The notes under the pieces: model-generated
The model's database searches: none
Seen by the model: the letters and a program-made list of their open reading frames with translations, nothing else
What the model was told of the DNA's origin: nothing
Part shown: positions 50,973 through 60,700 of the stretch, piece after piece
Position numbering within the stretch: the first letter of the stretch is position 1
Layout of the letters: the number at the start of each line of letters is the position of its first letter
Assembly: GCF_015191005.1 (NCBI RefSeq)
Contig: NZ_CP040442.1
Coordinates: forward strand, 1,550,001-1,614,000
From: Kaistella flava (ex Peng et al. 2021)
GTDB lineage: Bacteria > Bacteroidota > Bacteroidia > Flavobacteriales > Weeksellaceae
Reading direction: 5' to 3'
DNA: 64,000 bases
Made by a program: the position numbers and the translations under genes

Positions 50973-51022
50973 GACTGCTGGGATAGCTTCTGTTCCTAGG
51001 AACAGAAGCTATCCCAGCAGTC
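50973..51022. repeat. Perfect 50-bp palindrome inside the IS left end
   Basis: Two 24-bp arms (GACTGCTGGGATAGCTTC..., inverted ...GAAGCTATCCCAGCAGTC) around TA. On the minus strand it is followed by TTTTATT, so it can act as a terminator for transcription running through the IS from the host operon. On the plus strand it would sequester the transposase leader, whose ATG is 47 bp away. Confidence 0.9.
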
Positions 51023-51069
51023 GGCGAAAAATTTCATCTTATCTTTGGGTTGCAAAACTCTAAAAACAG

Positions 51070-52050
51070 ATGGCTCATTTAACGTTGGAACAAAGATACC
51101 AAATAGAAACTTATAGAAGTACTGGAATCAGCATTTCTGAAATAGCCAACTTTGTAGGCAAAGACAAAAGTGTAATTTCCAGAGAAATCAAGCGAAATGC
51201 GGATCAAAGAAGTGGGACATACAAAGCAAAATTAGCCGATAAAAAGGCTCAAAATAGGCATCAAATAAAAAGGAAAAAATGCTCATTAACAGCAGAGATA
51301 GAAGTGAATATTTTGTGTTATTTGATTAAGGATTATAGCCCAGAACAGATCGTGGGTAGATCTAAAGTTGATAAGGTAAGTATGGTATCTGGTGAAAGAA
51401 TTTACCAATACATTTGGGAAGATAAACGCAGAGGAGGTAAATTGTATCGGCATCTTCGAACCCAGGGAAAGAAGTATAAAAAAAGAGGTCATTTAAAAGA
51501 CAAAAGAGGTCTTATTGTTGGTAGAGTGGACATTAGTCAGCGCCCTTCAATAGTTGAAAAGAAGAATAGATTAGGAGATTTAGAAATAGATTTGGTCATA
51601 GGGAAAGATCACAAAGGAGCCTTACTAACTATTAATGACAGAGCCTCTGGTGTACTATTTATGGGAAAAGTAGGTAGTAAAGAAGCTGCTGAAATTGAGA
51701 AGAAAACCATCGAGTTATTACAAGATTGGAAACCTCTGATCAAAACTATAACCTCTGACAATGGAAAAGAATTTGCAAATCATCAAGCGATAGCAGAAGC
51801 ACTCAATATAAGCTACTATTTTGCCAAACCATACCACAGTTGGGAAAGAGGAGCGAATGAAAATTTGAATGGATTAATAAGACAATATTTTCCTAAAAAG
51901 CATAACTTTGAAAATATCACAAAAGAACAAATACAAGATGTAACTTATATTTTAAACAATAGACCTAGGAAAAGATTTGGGTACAAAACGCCCAATGAAA
52001 TATTTGCCGAACAACTAAATAATTTTGATCATGTTGCATTTATTACTTGA
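51070..52050 (+). CDS. IS30-family transposase
   Basis: 326 residues: MAHLTLEQRYQIETYRSTG HTH (SISEIANFVGKDKSVISREIKRN), a second DNA-binding part, then the DDE core (LEIDLVIGKDHKGALLT, ITSDNGKEFANH, PYHSWERGANENLNGLIRQYFPK) with Asp, Asp and Glu present. Full length and apparently intact. Its last codons lie in the right terminal repeat. Confidence 0.95.
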   Translation: MAHLTLEQRYQIETYRSTGISISEIANFVGKDKSVISREIKRNADQRSGTYKAKLADKKAQNRHQIKRKKCSLTAEIEVNILCYLIKDYSPEQIVGRSKVDKVSMVSGERIYQYIWEDKRRGGKLYRHLRTQGKKYKKRGHLKDKRGLIVGRVDISQRPSIVEKKNRLGDLEIDLVIGKDHKGALLTINDRASGVLFMGKVGSKEAAEIEKKTIELLQDWKPLIKTITSDNGKEFANHQAIAEALNISYYFAKPYHSWERGANENLNGLIRQYFPKKHNFENITKEQIQDVTYILNNRPRKRFGYKTPNEIFAEQLNNFDHVAFIT

Positions 52051-52052
52051 AT

Positions 52053-53144
52053 CCACCGAATGTTAAACATCCAGAATGGACTAGTCCATATTGATGAAAT
52101 TCCGCTGCTTGTAATATGAGAGCCACCTACAGATCCTTCATATTTATGTTTTTCAGAACTAACTGTTTGATTAATATATTTATGAATGTCGAATGAAAAA
52201 GCGACCTGATTCATATCAGAGACGTAAGGCAAAGTGTTGTATTGTTTGCAATAATTAGATTCGATACCGTAACCTAATCGATCCTGATTATAAGTGTAAA
52301 CTACTTGCTGACCACTTATTAATTCAATTTTGAAGAGATACCAAGAAAGAATAGTTAAATTTGGAGTTTGTAGTCCTCCAGGATTATTTGCAGTGGCTTC
52401 TTTGCCTAGAGAACTGCTCACTTCCAAATTGTCAAAAGAGCCTCCAAAATGATATTTATTACCTCTTCCATCTGTAATTACAAATACAGAACTTAGAGGA
52501 TTACAATCAGTTTGCTCTGCTACATTTTGTTGGGTATATCCTGACAAATCTATTGTCAGATTTTGATCATTGCTTGTTACTAAAGGCTTTCCATCATTTC
52601 CTATATAGAAATAACCACTGATCCCCCAAAAATTAAAATTATATTTATCTGAAGAAAGTTCTGCATATTTACCGTGATATCCTAAATAAATTCCATACGT
52701 ATCTTGGGCTGTATGTGGCAAACTTGACGCTAAATAATTATTGTTAAAAATATCATGATTGGTTTTTCCAACTTTAATTGCAGCCAAAAAACCTTGTAAT
52801 TCACTGCTGTCATTACCTATAAAATCATCCGAAACACCCCTAATTTCTCGTGAAATCACACCTGAATTATTGATATTCCAGTTCAATCCCGCATAACCAG
52901 ATTTTTTTGCTGGTAGAAAACCTGAAGAATCATAGGAGAGATTAATTTGAGAAGAAATATCACCCACATTCAAGTCAAATAGCGGGATATTAAAATCCAA
53001 ACCTCCTGTAAATTTGTTTATAGGTATGTTTCCACTTCTCTCGAAAGCGGCAGTTTCAGGTGATTTTATATTTAAAATACTGGATTGAGAATAAACAATT
53101 GTAAAAGGACATAATATAAGTATTATATTAAAAAACATTTTCAT
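52053..53144 (-). pseudogene. SpvB/RHS-like secreted protein, N-terminal part (split by IS)
   Basis: The 5' ~364 codons: signal peptide MKMFFNIILILCPFTIVYSQ, then ETAAFERSGNIPINKFTGGLDFNIPLF and YAGLNWNINNSGVISREIRG, typical of SpvB-like N-termini before RHS proteins. The frame continues into the IS and stops at 52029. It overlaps the T9SS gene by 4 bp. Together with 48400-50937 it made one protein of about 1200 residues. Confidence 0.85.
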
Positions 53145-54826
53145 TTCTTCACAATTTTAGTATTAACGGATTTATTAGGAGTCTTCGCAGTCACAATATA
53201 AACTCCCTGCGGCAAAGCGGCAGTATCAATTTTCGTCACCTTATTTTTTGTTTTAATTTTTTGTATTTGTCTTCCACTCATATCATGAAGCGTAATTTGC
53301 GCTTCACCTTTTAATTCAAAACCTATTTCTACATAAGCGTAATCATCCACAGGATTTGGGTAAATACGGATATCTTGTTTCTGAAGGAGATTATCCAAAT
53401 CTTTGTCACCAAGTTTTAAAATTTTCCAGTTTTCCTGTCCTAATTCTTCTGCACTTGTTCCTGCTAACAGAAATGTTCCGTCCGTTTGCAATTTTGCAGA
53501 TACCAAACGTTCTTCCTTCTTTTTAGATGTACCTTCCACATGTTTGCGCCATTCTTCTTTTCCTTCTGCATTAATATAAAGCATCCAAAATTTCTCATCG
53601 TCGGTTTGTATCTTGCCTTCTGCTTGTGTGTAACCACCCAATAAAAATCCTTTGTCTTCGCTAAAGTTGTCTTTATTGGTTTTTCTAATGACATTAGCAC
53701 TCATCAAAACATCTCGGTTTCCGAAACTATATGTTTTTTGCCACAATTCATTTCCATTTTTATCCAAAGAGATCAACCACAAATCCGTTCCCTCCTCAAT
53801 ATTCTCTCTTTTATTTCCGGAAGAGTTACTTCTGCTTTCTCCGCCAATTAAATATCCTTTGTCTGTAAACACTATGGTTTTGGGATGGTCATCAGCACTT
53901 CCACCATACGTTTTTTGCCATTCAACATTGGCATTCTTGTCTAATTTCACAATCCAGTAATCTCCCTCGCCAAAATTCTCTTCTGTTTTACCGAAAATAG
54001 TTGTTGATTGTTGGTTATCGGTTTTTGGTTTAAGAGATGCCAATAAATCAACTGCTTTGTTTTCAGTATTCGCTTCATCTGTTTCTAAAGGATTGAAAAT
54101 CTTATTTTCTGTTTTCCCGGAGGTGGAATACATCAAAAGAACGCTTCCTCCATCTGGAGTAGCAATCATTTCTTGTACTTCATCTAAAGCATTTCCACCG
54201 AGAATAGTGGTGTTGATGAGTTTTCCAGTTTTATCTAATTTGGAAATAAAAATATCTTTCGAACCGAACAAATTTTTATTAGAATTAATATTTCCGGCAA
54301 CAAAGAAACCCTCATCTAAAGATTGGGTTACTGCCGCAGCTTCATCATTATTTTTTGTTCCTAATGTTTTTTGCCACAGTTCTTCGCCATCTTCATTCAG
54401 ACGGATCAACCAAACATCTGCACCACCAATATTATTATCTTTTTTATCAAGGGATTGATTGGAATAGGACGTTCCTGTTAGTAAGAATCCGCCTTCTCTG
54501 GTCGTGGTAGTCGAAACGAGATAATCATGTTTTGAACCACCAAAGTGTTTATCCCAAAGAATATTTCCTTCTTGTGAAAGTTTTAGTAAACGGTAATCAT
54601 AGCCTGCATTTGTAGAAGTTGCACCACTAGTACTAACACCCGACAATTTTGATTTTTGAATAGCACTTCCAGAAAGTACAATTTGCCTGTCCAAAGTAAT
54701 GGACATGGTCGAGAGAAAATCCTGAGTAGAAGATTTTATATCTTTCTGCCACAAGGTTTTGGTTTCTTGTGCGGAAACCGAGAGTATGGCGAAAAGAAAT
54801 AATACCCCAATGTAGAGTTTTTTCAT
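53141..54826 (-). CDS. T9SS-secreted beta-propeller-like protein
   Basis: 561 residues: signal peptide (1-19, ending VSAQ) and repeated blades of the kind W.K.FGGS..D......T.DGGFL..G (LWDKHFGGSKHDYLV, WQKTLGTKNNDEAAA, WQKTYGGSADDHPKT, WQKTYSFGNRDVLMS). The C-terminal sorting domain of type IX secretion is IYPNPVDDYAYVEI...PQGVYIVTAKT...TKIVKK. First gene of the RHS operon; it may help deliver or display the toxin on the surface. Confidence 0.88.
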   Translation of the reverse strand: MKKLYIGVLFLFAILSVSAQETKTLWQKDIKSSTQDFLSTMSITLDRQIVLSGSAIQKSKLSGVSTSGATSTNAGYDYRLLKLSQEGNILWDKHFGGSKHDYLVSTTTTREGGFLLTGTSYSNQSLDKKDNNIGGADVWLIRLNEDGEELWQKTLGTKNNDEAAAVTQSLDEGFFVAGNINSNKNLFGSKDIFISKLDKTGKLINTTILGGNALDEVQEMIATPDGGSVLLMYSTSGKTENKIFNPLETDEANTENKAVDLLASLKPKTDNQQSTTIFGKTEENFGEGDYWIVKLDKNANVEWQKTYGGSADDHPKTIVFTDKGYLIGGESRSNSSGNKRENIEEGTDLWLISLDKNGNELWQKTYSFGNRDVLMSANVIRKTNKDNFSEDKGFLLGGYTQAEGKIQTDDEKFWMLYINAEGKEEWRKHVEGTSKKKEERLVSAKLQTDGTFLLAGTSAEELGQENWKILKLGDKDLDNLLQKQDIRIYPNPVDDYAYVEIGFELKGEAQITLHDMSGRQIQKIKTKNKVTKIDTAALPQGVYIVTAKTPNKSVNTKIVKK

Positions 54827-55723
54827 AGGTTAGTTTTTCAATGCCGAAAGTAGCTATAAATAGTAATATGAAAAAGGACAAAATGATCATTTTATCTCTA
54901 TTCGGAAATTACAATTGAACAGTGAAGCGCTTTTTCGCAGTAACAATCTGTCATTAAGCAGCATAATAACTAAACAAGGAAAGCTTGATTTTTGTCAGTT
55001 TTACAAAACACCTGTTGTATTTTGTAAAATACTGTTCGGCTCACCAATATAATTTCGATAATAACTTCCTTTTCTTCACCAAAACCGAAACGTTCAACAT
55101 CAAAATCACGAGTTCAGAAAATGTTTTAAGGAAAAGGGCTTTCTTTATGATCAATTTATCTCGAACTGCATTAAACATAGTAGCCAATGAAAACACCTTA
55201 AAAAAACCCTTTAAAGAAAACTGTTGAAATGTTTGAAAGACAATTGCAGGCAGCAAGAAAGGATTTACTAGAAATTGTTAAGAATAATATCGCACGCAAT
55301 GATTAAGTTGTTATATCGGACTCAAAATGGTTGAAAAACTCTCATTTCTAATTAATAAAATACACCACCATTCGGACGCAAGGTACACCACTTATTCCGA
55401 GACAAAGTTTACCACTTAATTGCATTATTCAAGAAAAAAATGCGAATTATATTTTTTAATGATTCATTAAAAAATAGTGAAAAGAAAATACTGGGGAAAC
55501 TGATAAAGAAATTAATACACAAAACTAGAAACTGCCGATAATATATTCTACACTCGGATACGAAATTTTTATCGAAGATTTTTGGGATTAATTAAGTTTC
55601 TTACAAGTAGAAAGTTTTCGTATTTTTATCCCGCGTGCGGAAATACCCAACCGTAAGCAATCAGACTAAAAAACATCGACAATATTAATAAATTAAGCCC
55701 TTACCAAACAAATTTAAGATGCT
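54827..55723. other. Non-coding region with possible IS21-end remnant
   Basis: No gene supported. Near 55358-55420 three loose repeats of TACACCAC/TTACCACTT followed by ATTCNGA look like subterminal repeats of an IS21-type element, without a transposase. The rest shows only short broken frames. Confidence 0.4.
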
Positions 55724-56182
55724 ATGAGAAAAATATTATCCTTATTAACTTTGACTTTTATATTAATCGGCTGTAACAATCAAACAAAAGAAAAAACTAT
55801 GGAGACCTCTACAAATGAAAAAATAGTAAAACAATATTTTGAACATTTTAATAATCACGAATGGACAAAAATGGCTAATATGTATGCTGAAACTACCGAT
55901 TTTAAAGATCCATCACTAGGACAAGGAATAGTAAAACAAACAAGACAACAAATTGTAGAGAAATATTCCGAGCTCCATAAAGTTTTTCCAGACCTTCACG
56001 ATCAGGTTATTCAAACTTATCCTTCTGGTAACAAACATATCATTGTAGAATTTGTATCAAGTGGTACAGCACCCGACAACTCAAAATTTGAATTACCTAT
56101 TTGCGTTATTTTCACGATTGAAAACGGACTCATAACAAAAGATTTTTCCTATTTTGATAATTTTGAAGAGAAAGAACAATAA
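55724..56182 (+). CDS. SnoaL/NTF2-like lipoprotein
   Basis: 152 residues. Lipobox LIGC (Cys17), then a SnoaL-like alpha+beta barrel: IVKQYFEHFNNHEWTKMANMYAE, FKDPSLGQGI, HKVFPDLHDQVIQTYPSGNKHIIVEF, FELPICVIFTIENGLITKDF. The family includes ester cyclases and ligand-binding proteins; no specific substrate. Stands alone on the plus strand. Confidence 0.75.
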   Translation: MRKILSLLTLTFILIGCNNQTKEKTMETSTNEKIVKQYFEHFNNHEWTKMANMYAETTDFKDPSLGQGIVKQTRQQIVEKYSELHKVFPDLHDQVIQTYPSGNKHIIVEFVSSGTAPDNSKFELPICVIFTIENGLITKDFSYFDNFEEKEQ

Positions 56183-56537
56183 ATACATCATAACAAGCCC
56201 GAACCGCTAATGACTGAACTTTAGCTGCACTCCATTCTTTTGCGCCTTGGGTCATTTTGTCTGAAAGGCATGGAATGAAAGCCTGTTGAACGGAATGGGA
56301 TCCCCTATTCTCCGAAGTTTTTTTCAGATGTTTTTTTTCCGAAGATATTGATGGAAATATATTACGCCAAATAAATTTATTAACTTCAATTATCACTAAT
56401 ATTATCATCAAAATGGCTTTATCCTTTCTCCCGAATCAGAATTGAAAAATTTCCATTTTAGACTCCCATAAAATGCAAATATTTTTTATATATTTGATCT
56501 AATAACCTAAAGAACATTACGTAATTAAAAACAATAC
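56183..56537. other. Intergenic region; promoter of the PLD-like pseudogene
   Basis: TATATTTG at 56489-56496 is an exact -7 element 41 bp before the ATG at 56538. Nothing else is recognised. Confidence 0.45.
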
Positions 56538-57385
56538 ATGGCGACATTCTTAACAGGAAATGACTTAAATGCTCAATTAGAAAATCTTTTTGAATATGCT
56601 GACGATTATATAATACTCATCTCTCCATACATCAAACTTCACGACAGATACGCTTCTGCATTGAAAGCCAAAAAGGACAATCCCAACCTTAAAATTACTG
56701 TAGTATTCGGGAAAAATGAAGATGACTTTTCAAAAAGCATGAAGCAAGAAGATTTTAATTTTTTCAAAGACTTTCCTAATATAGAAATTCGTTATGAAAA
56801 AAGACTTCATGCAAAATACTATGCTAATGAAAGTGCAGCAATCTTGACCTCAATGAATCTTTACAATTTTTCGCAAGACAACAATATTGAAGCAGGAGTA
56901 CTTACCAATAAAAAGGAATATTGGAAAGCTTTACCAGTCTGGACACTTTGGAAAATGATGCCGCTGGATATTTTCAACGGGTTATAGAGCAATCCGATTT
57001 ACTTTTTCTTAAAGAACCAAAGTTTGAAAGCACGAGGTTAGGGTTTTCAAGAAGTTATACAAAGTCTATAATTGAAACGGATAAATTGTCTGACTTTTTT
57101 GATAACAAACTTAAGACTGATACTTTCGTTAAAAAGGAAACCTTTATTCCTAAACAGCTGACAAAGGTATTGGGTTTTTGTATTAGAACTGGGAGGCAAA
57201 TTCCATTCAATTCAAAACTTCCAATGTGTGACACCGCTTTTCAAAGTTGGAAAAAATTCAACAACGATGAATACCGTGAGAATAACTGTCATTTTTCAGG
57301 TGAACCATCCAATGGTGAAACAAGTTTTTTAAAACCAATTCTTAGGAAGAACTGGACAAGAGCAAAAGAAACAAATAAATTCTAA
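56538..57385 (+). pseudogene. PLD-like protein gene with a one-base deletion
   Basis: The first ~129 codons (LFEYADDYIILISPYIKLHDRY, FGKNEDDFSKSM, LHAKYYANESAAILTSMNL) are closely similar to the PLD-like protein at 19380. At about 56922-56924 (TTGGAAAG) the frame is lost; one added G restores YWESFTSLDTLENDAAGYFQ and the rest to the stop at 57385. The C-terminal zinc-type Cys clusters are reduced to single CIR and CDT/CHF positions. It may be a true pseudogene or a sequence error. Confidence 0.8.
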
Positions 57386-57566
57386 AAAAGTTAACATATA
57401 GGGCTAATAACTAAGTTTTCGTTTAGGCCTATGAGCAGGAAATGAAAAAATAATTAACGAGATCCTCGGGAGAGATTTCCTTTAGACTGAGCAGCTACGG
57501 CTTTAGTATATTTTCTACTACCATAATAGCGTTATCACCAATTATAAATCAAGATTAAATTGAAAT

Positions 57567-58103
57567 ATGTACACCTTTTCACCTTCTTTTTCCAGATTTA
57601 TTGTACAAAGAGAAGCAGATAATGATTCGAAAGAATATATCTGCGAAATTTTAAAATTGTTAGATGATAATTTTGAATTAAATTTCTTAAATTCCATTCT
57701 CAAAAGATATAGCATCCAAAAAATTGAAGACATCAAATTAGAGTCTTTAGATCTGCTGATCTCTTATGCAAATTTTATTTTGAGAGACAATCTCATTTCT
57801 AAAAATGAAATTCAGGATTTTTCAATACTAAAAAGGGTATTTAGGATTAAAGAAGGAGATTTTATAAAGTTCAAAAGATTTGAAGTGAACGAAATAGTAA
57901 AAAAAGAATTTATTAGAATCTATTCTGACAATTTCATTGATGAAAATGAGCAACTATTGAATCTGAACCTTCAATCATTATTCGATTTAAGCTACGATGA
58001 ATTTGAACATATAAAAAAGGATGAAGTTATATTTTCAATGCGACAAGGTGCGGATCCGAAAGATTTGGATATTGCAAAAATCCCGGTCGAATTCAAAAGC
58101 TAG
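57567..58103 (+). CDS. Hypothetical protein (178 residues)
   Basis: MYTFSPSFSRFIVQREADND..., a helical, acidic, soluble protein with no Cys-rich or membrane region except one Cys, ending AKIPVEFKS. Codon use and length argue for a real gene; no family recognised. It stands 105 bp before another orphan, next to the integrase. Confidence 0.6.
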   Translation: MYTFSPSFSRFIVQREADNDSKEYICEILKLLDDNFELNFLNSILKRYSIQKIEDIKLESLDLLISYANFILRDNLISKNEIQDFSILKRVFRIKEGDFIKFKRFEVNEIVKKEFIRIYSDNFIDENEQLLNLNLQSLFDLSYDEFEHIKKDEVIFSMRQGADPKDLDIAKIPVEFKS

Positions 58104-58208
58104 TAAGTCTTCTGTCATTTTTCTTTATATCTTAAAAAAAAGCAATGAAAAATCAAAACTTACAAAGGCACAGATCATATAAAGTCTAAAAAAACGATAA
58201 TATTTAAA

Positions 58209-58505
58209 ATGAAAATGAAAGTTTCTTTTACATTTCGGGATGGTTTGCCGAATTTAACGATTGAAGAAAAAAATTCTGAACAGAGTTTAAGTTTGTCACG
58301 TAAATTAAAGGAAAGACCAATTAGAATTTCGTGTGTTCCCGTTATAGGAATGAAAATTATGATCAATTCATTTTACTACTCCTATAAATTAAAAAATGAG
58401 GAAGCGCTTATGTGGGATAAGTCCTTTGATGCAGATGAAAACGTTTCTTTTGAAATTTATTCTATAGGTATTCATAAAAAGCATTTAGAATTATTTTTAA
58501 AATAA
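58209..58505 (+). CDS. Hypothetical protein (98 residues)
   Basis: MKMKVSFTFRDGLPNLTIEEK..., a short alpha/beta protein without signal or motifs I know. Probably a cargo gene of the integrated element, since it lies between orphan genes and the integrase. Confidence 0.5.
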   Translation: MKMKVSFTFRDGLPNLTIEEKNSEQSLSLSRKLKERPIRISCVPVIGMKIMINSFYYSYKLKNEEALMWDKSFDADENVSFEIYSIGIHKKHLELFLK

Positions 58506-58640
58506 TATGTTTGGTTTAATTAATTTTAATAAATCCACACAAGAATTTACTAACTCAAATGTTACTAGGAATATGAGTAGATATAAAAGACTGAAAGGAT
58601 ATAAGTTTTTCAAACCGTCAACCTAAAATGGCAATAAAAA

Positions 58641-59879
58641 TCATCCAATTTGTTTCATTTGCTCCTTGTTTCCTAACACTATTTTCAAGTCATTCATATC
58701 TGCACTTACTTTCGCATCCAAAATTTTAGCATAATGCTGAGTGGTTTTTATGCTCTTATGACCAAGCATTTTACTTACACTCTCAATTGAGACTCCATTA
58801 GAAAGAGTAATTGTCGTCGCAAAAGTATGACGAGCGATGTGATAAGTCAACTCTTTATTTACACCACAAATATCGGCGATTTCTTTTAAATAAGCATTCA
58901 TTTTCTGATTACTCAATATAGGCAGTAATCTACCTTTATTAATACAGATTGGATTCGCTTTATATTTTTCAATAATCTTTTCTGCCTGAGAAAGCAAAGG
59001 GATATTAGAGGTCGTTTTGGTTTTTTGGCGTTTGGTAAAAATCCATTTATTGTTGTCTAATCCTATTGTGACATTATGCTCTGTAAGTTGCTGTGTATCT
59101 ATATAAGCTAGACCCGTAAAGCAACTAAACAAAAAAATATCACGAACCAAAGATAACCTCTCGTTTTTAAAATTCTTAACCAAAAGCATCTCTATTTCCT
59201 CTTCATTGAGAAACATTCTTGTTACTTCATCAAACTTCGAATGGTAGTTCAAAAAAGGGTCTCTTTCCATCCAACCATTAGCAAGACAGATGCGAATGAT
59301 TTTTCCGAAATTCTTGATATATTTTACAGCAGAATTATTATTGCAGGATTTTTCAGTCCGAAGAAAGAATTCAAAGTCGTTAAGAAAACCATAATCAATT
59401 TTTTTAATGTCAATGTCAGAAATATTATACTTCCATTTCAAAAACTCTTTGGTATGCTTTATAGTGGTTTTATAACGAACTAATGTCCCTTGGGCAAATT
59501 CCTTCCCTACTAGCTTCTCCATTCGATCATTATGATCTTGAAAAATAGGAATAAGCGTTCTGTTGAGTTCTCCTCTACCCAATAACTTATTTTTAAGAGC
59601 TTCACAAGTCACTGTTTCTTTATCTCTCATCAACCCATGATAAGTCTCGTAAACTTTTTGCTCAAATGTTTTTAGATAAAAATTAAGCGATCTGCTTTCT
59701 TCTGAAGAGCCATTGACTTTCCGCATCGCAGAACTCCATTTTAAAGGCTGTACTGTCCGTTTTGTGCTGATCTCGGATATTTTGCCATCAATTGTAATTC
59801 GTAAATAAATAGGAGCCTCTCCTGTAGAATTGACTTTAGTTTTTTTTACATAGAAAAGTAAATTAAATGTCTTGTTCAT
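58641..59879 (-). CDS. Tyrosine-type site-specific integrase
   Basis: 412 residues from the ATG at 59879 (MNKTFNLLFYVKKTKVN); an ATG at 59918 would add 13 residues. An arm-binding N-terminus and SAM-like core-binding domain (~100-200) precede the catalytic domain with Lys (KRQKTKTTSNIPL), HIARHTFATTIT (HxxRH) and the Tyr in GHKSIKTTQHYAKI. The first catalytic Arg is replaced: the site reads CFTGLAYID, as in CTnDOT-type Bacteroidetes integrases. It faces tRNA-Asp, so it is probably the integrase of the island to its left. Confidence 0.92.
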   Translation of the reverse strand: MNKTFNLLFYVKKTKVNSTGEAPIYLRITIDGKISEISTKRTVQPLKWSSAMRKVNGSSEESRSLNFYLKTFEQKVYETYHGLMRDKETVTCEALKNKLLGRGELNRTLIPIFQDHNDRMEKLVGKEFAQGTLVRYKTTIKHTKEFLKWKYNISDIDIKKIDYGFLNDFEFFLRTEKSCNNNSAVKYIKNFGKIIRICLANGWMERDPFLNYHSKFDEVTRMFLNEEEIEMLLVKNFKNERLSLVRDIFLFSCFTGLAYIDTQQLTEHNVTIGLDNNKWIFTKRQKTKTTSNIPLLSQAEKIIEKYKANPICINKGRLLPILSNQKMNAYLKEIADICGVNKELTYHIARHTFATTITLSNGVSIESVSKMLGHKSIKTTQHYAKILDAKVSADMNDLKIVLGNKEQMKQIG

Positions 59880-59916
59880 TTTGTGTGACTTTAAAGATTT
59901 TAAAATTAACTTTACC

Positions 59917-60025
59917 AAAACCTTATCACAAGATATTCAGTTTATGAACTAGCTCGTGATAAGGTTTTCTCTGAGTTTCCAGTGACCTATTTCAACCTGT
60001 TCAACAGGTCACTGAATAGGTCACT
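59917..60025. promoter_or_regulatory. Inverted repeats between integrase and tRNA (probable attachment/arm region)
   Basis: AAAACCTTATCAC (59917-59929) with GTGATAAGGTTTT (59956-59968), then CAGTGACCT (59980-59988) with AGGTCACTG (60006-60014) and a further AGGTCACT at 60018. Clustered inverted and direct sites next to an integrase gene suit core and arm binding; the first may also be a terminator. Confidence 0.5.
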
Positions 60026-60071
60026 TTCAGAATGTAATTTTTTGACTCTCTTTGCAGTAGGCACAAAACAA

Positions 60072-60105
60072 AAAATGCTGTAAAACATATGTTTTACAGC
60101 ATTTT
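60072..60105. terminator. Perfect palindromic terminator of the tRNA operon
   Basis: AAAATGCTGTAAAACAT with its exact inverse, 34 bp in all, followed on the minus strand by T-rich DNA, 24 bp beyond the last tRNA. Confidence 0.85.
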
Positions 60106-60128
60106 GTACTACTTTGATATTGTAGTTG

Positions 60129-60202
60129 CGATCCGGACGGGATTCGAACCCGCGACCTCCGCCGTGACAGGGCGGCATTCTAACCAGCTGAACTACCGGA
60201 TC
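60129..60202 (-). tRNA. tRNA-Asp (GTC), copy 3
   Basis: 74-nt cloverleaf: GATCCGG acceptor, TTCAGCTGGTTAGAA D-arm, CCGCC-CTGTCAC-GGCGG anticodon arm (GTC) and GGTTCGAACC T-arm. Closest of the three to the integrase; its 3' end faces it. Confidence 0.97.
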
Positions 60203-60271
60203 ATTTTTTTGAAAAAGTATTGATCAACTTTTATAGGAACATTTATAAATTACTGATGATTAAAAAAAAAG

Positions 60272-60345
60272 CGATCCGGACGGGATTCGAACCCGCGACC
60301 TCCGCCGTGACAGGGCGGCATTCTAACCAGCTGAACTACCGGATC
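60272..60345 (-). tRNA. tRNA-Asp (GTC), copy 2
   Basis: Identical in sequence to the neighbouring copies; 69-bp spacer of AT-rich DNA. Confidence 0.97.
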
Positions 60346-60409
60346 TTTTTTTTAAAAGTAATTGATAAACTTAATCTGTTTTTTATAGACTACCAATAAT
60401 CTATAAATG

Positions 60410-60483
60410 CGATCCGGACGGGATTCGAACCCGCGACCTCCGCCGTGACAGGGCGGCATTCTAACCAGCTGAACTACCGGATC
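60410..60483 (-). tRNA. tRNA-Asp (GTC), copy 1
   Basis: First transcribed of the three identical tRNAs, about 125 bp from the promoter at 60609-60638. Confidence 0.97.
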
Positions 60484-60608
60484 ATTTTACCATTAATTAA
60501 CTGAATTCAAAACCGTCTTATTAACTCTGGCGAGCTGACTTGCGATTTTTAATGAGTTGAATTATCAGATTTTTTAGTTTGTAAGAACTCCTTTCTTTTT
60601 GGTGAGTG

Positions 60609-60638
60609 CAAAAGTACGTTTTTTATTGCACCTTGCAA
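60609..60638 (-). promoter_or_regulatory. Promoter of the tRNA-Asp operon
   Basis: On the minus strand, TTG (60636-60638), 19-base spacer, TACTTTTG (60609-60616): a full match to the Bacteroidetes TTG/TAnnTTTG promoter. Confidence 0.75.
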
Positions 60639-60655
60639 ACAATATTTAAAAAAAA

Positions 60656-60677
60656 TGCTTTCCTAATCAGGAAAGCA
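60656..60677 (-). terminator. Terminator of trxA
   Basis: TGCTTTCCT/AGGAAAGCA, 9-bp stem with AATC-type loop and seven or more T after it on the minus strand. Confidence 0.88.
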
Positions 60678-60700
60678 CTCATTGTCAAGCAATTTATTTT

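Larger units (their letters stand above)
50942..52052 (+). mobile_element. IS30-family insertion sequence (1111 bp)
   Basis: The ends are ATTCAATTAATAAATGCAAC (50942-50961) and, inverted, ATTCAAGTAATAAATGCAAC (52033-52052): 20-bp terminal repeats with one mismatch. One transposase gene fills it. No convincing target duplication is visible, so exact edges could differ by a few bases. It interrupts the SpvB-like gene. Confidence 0.85.
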
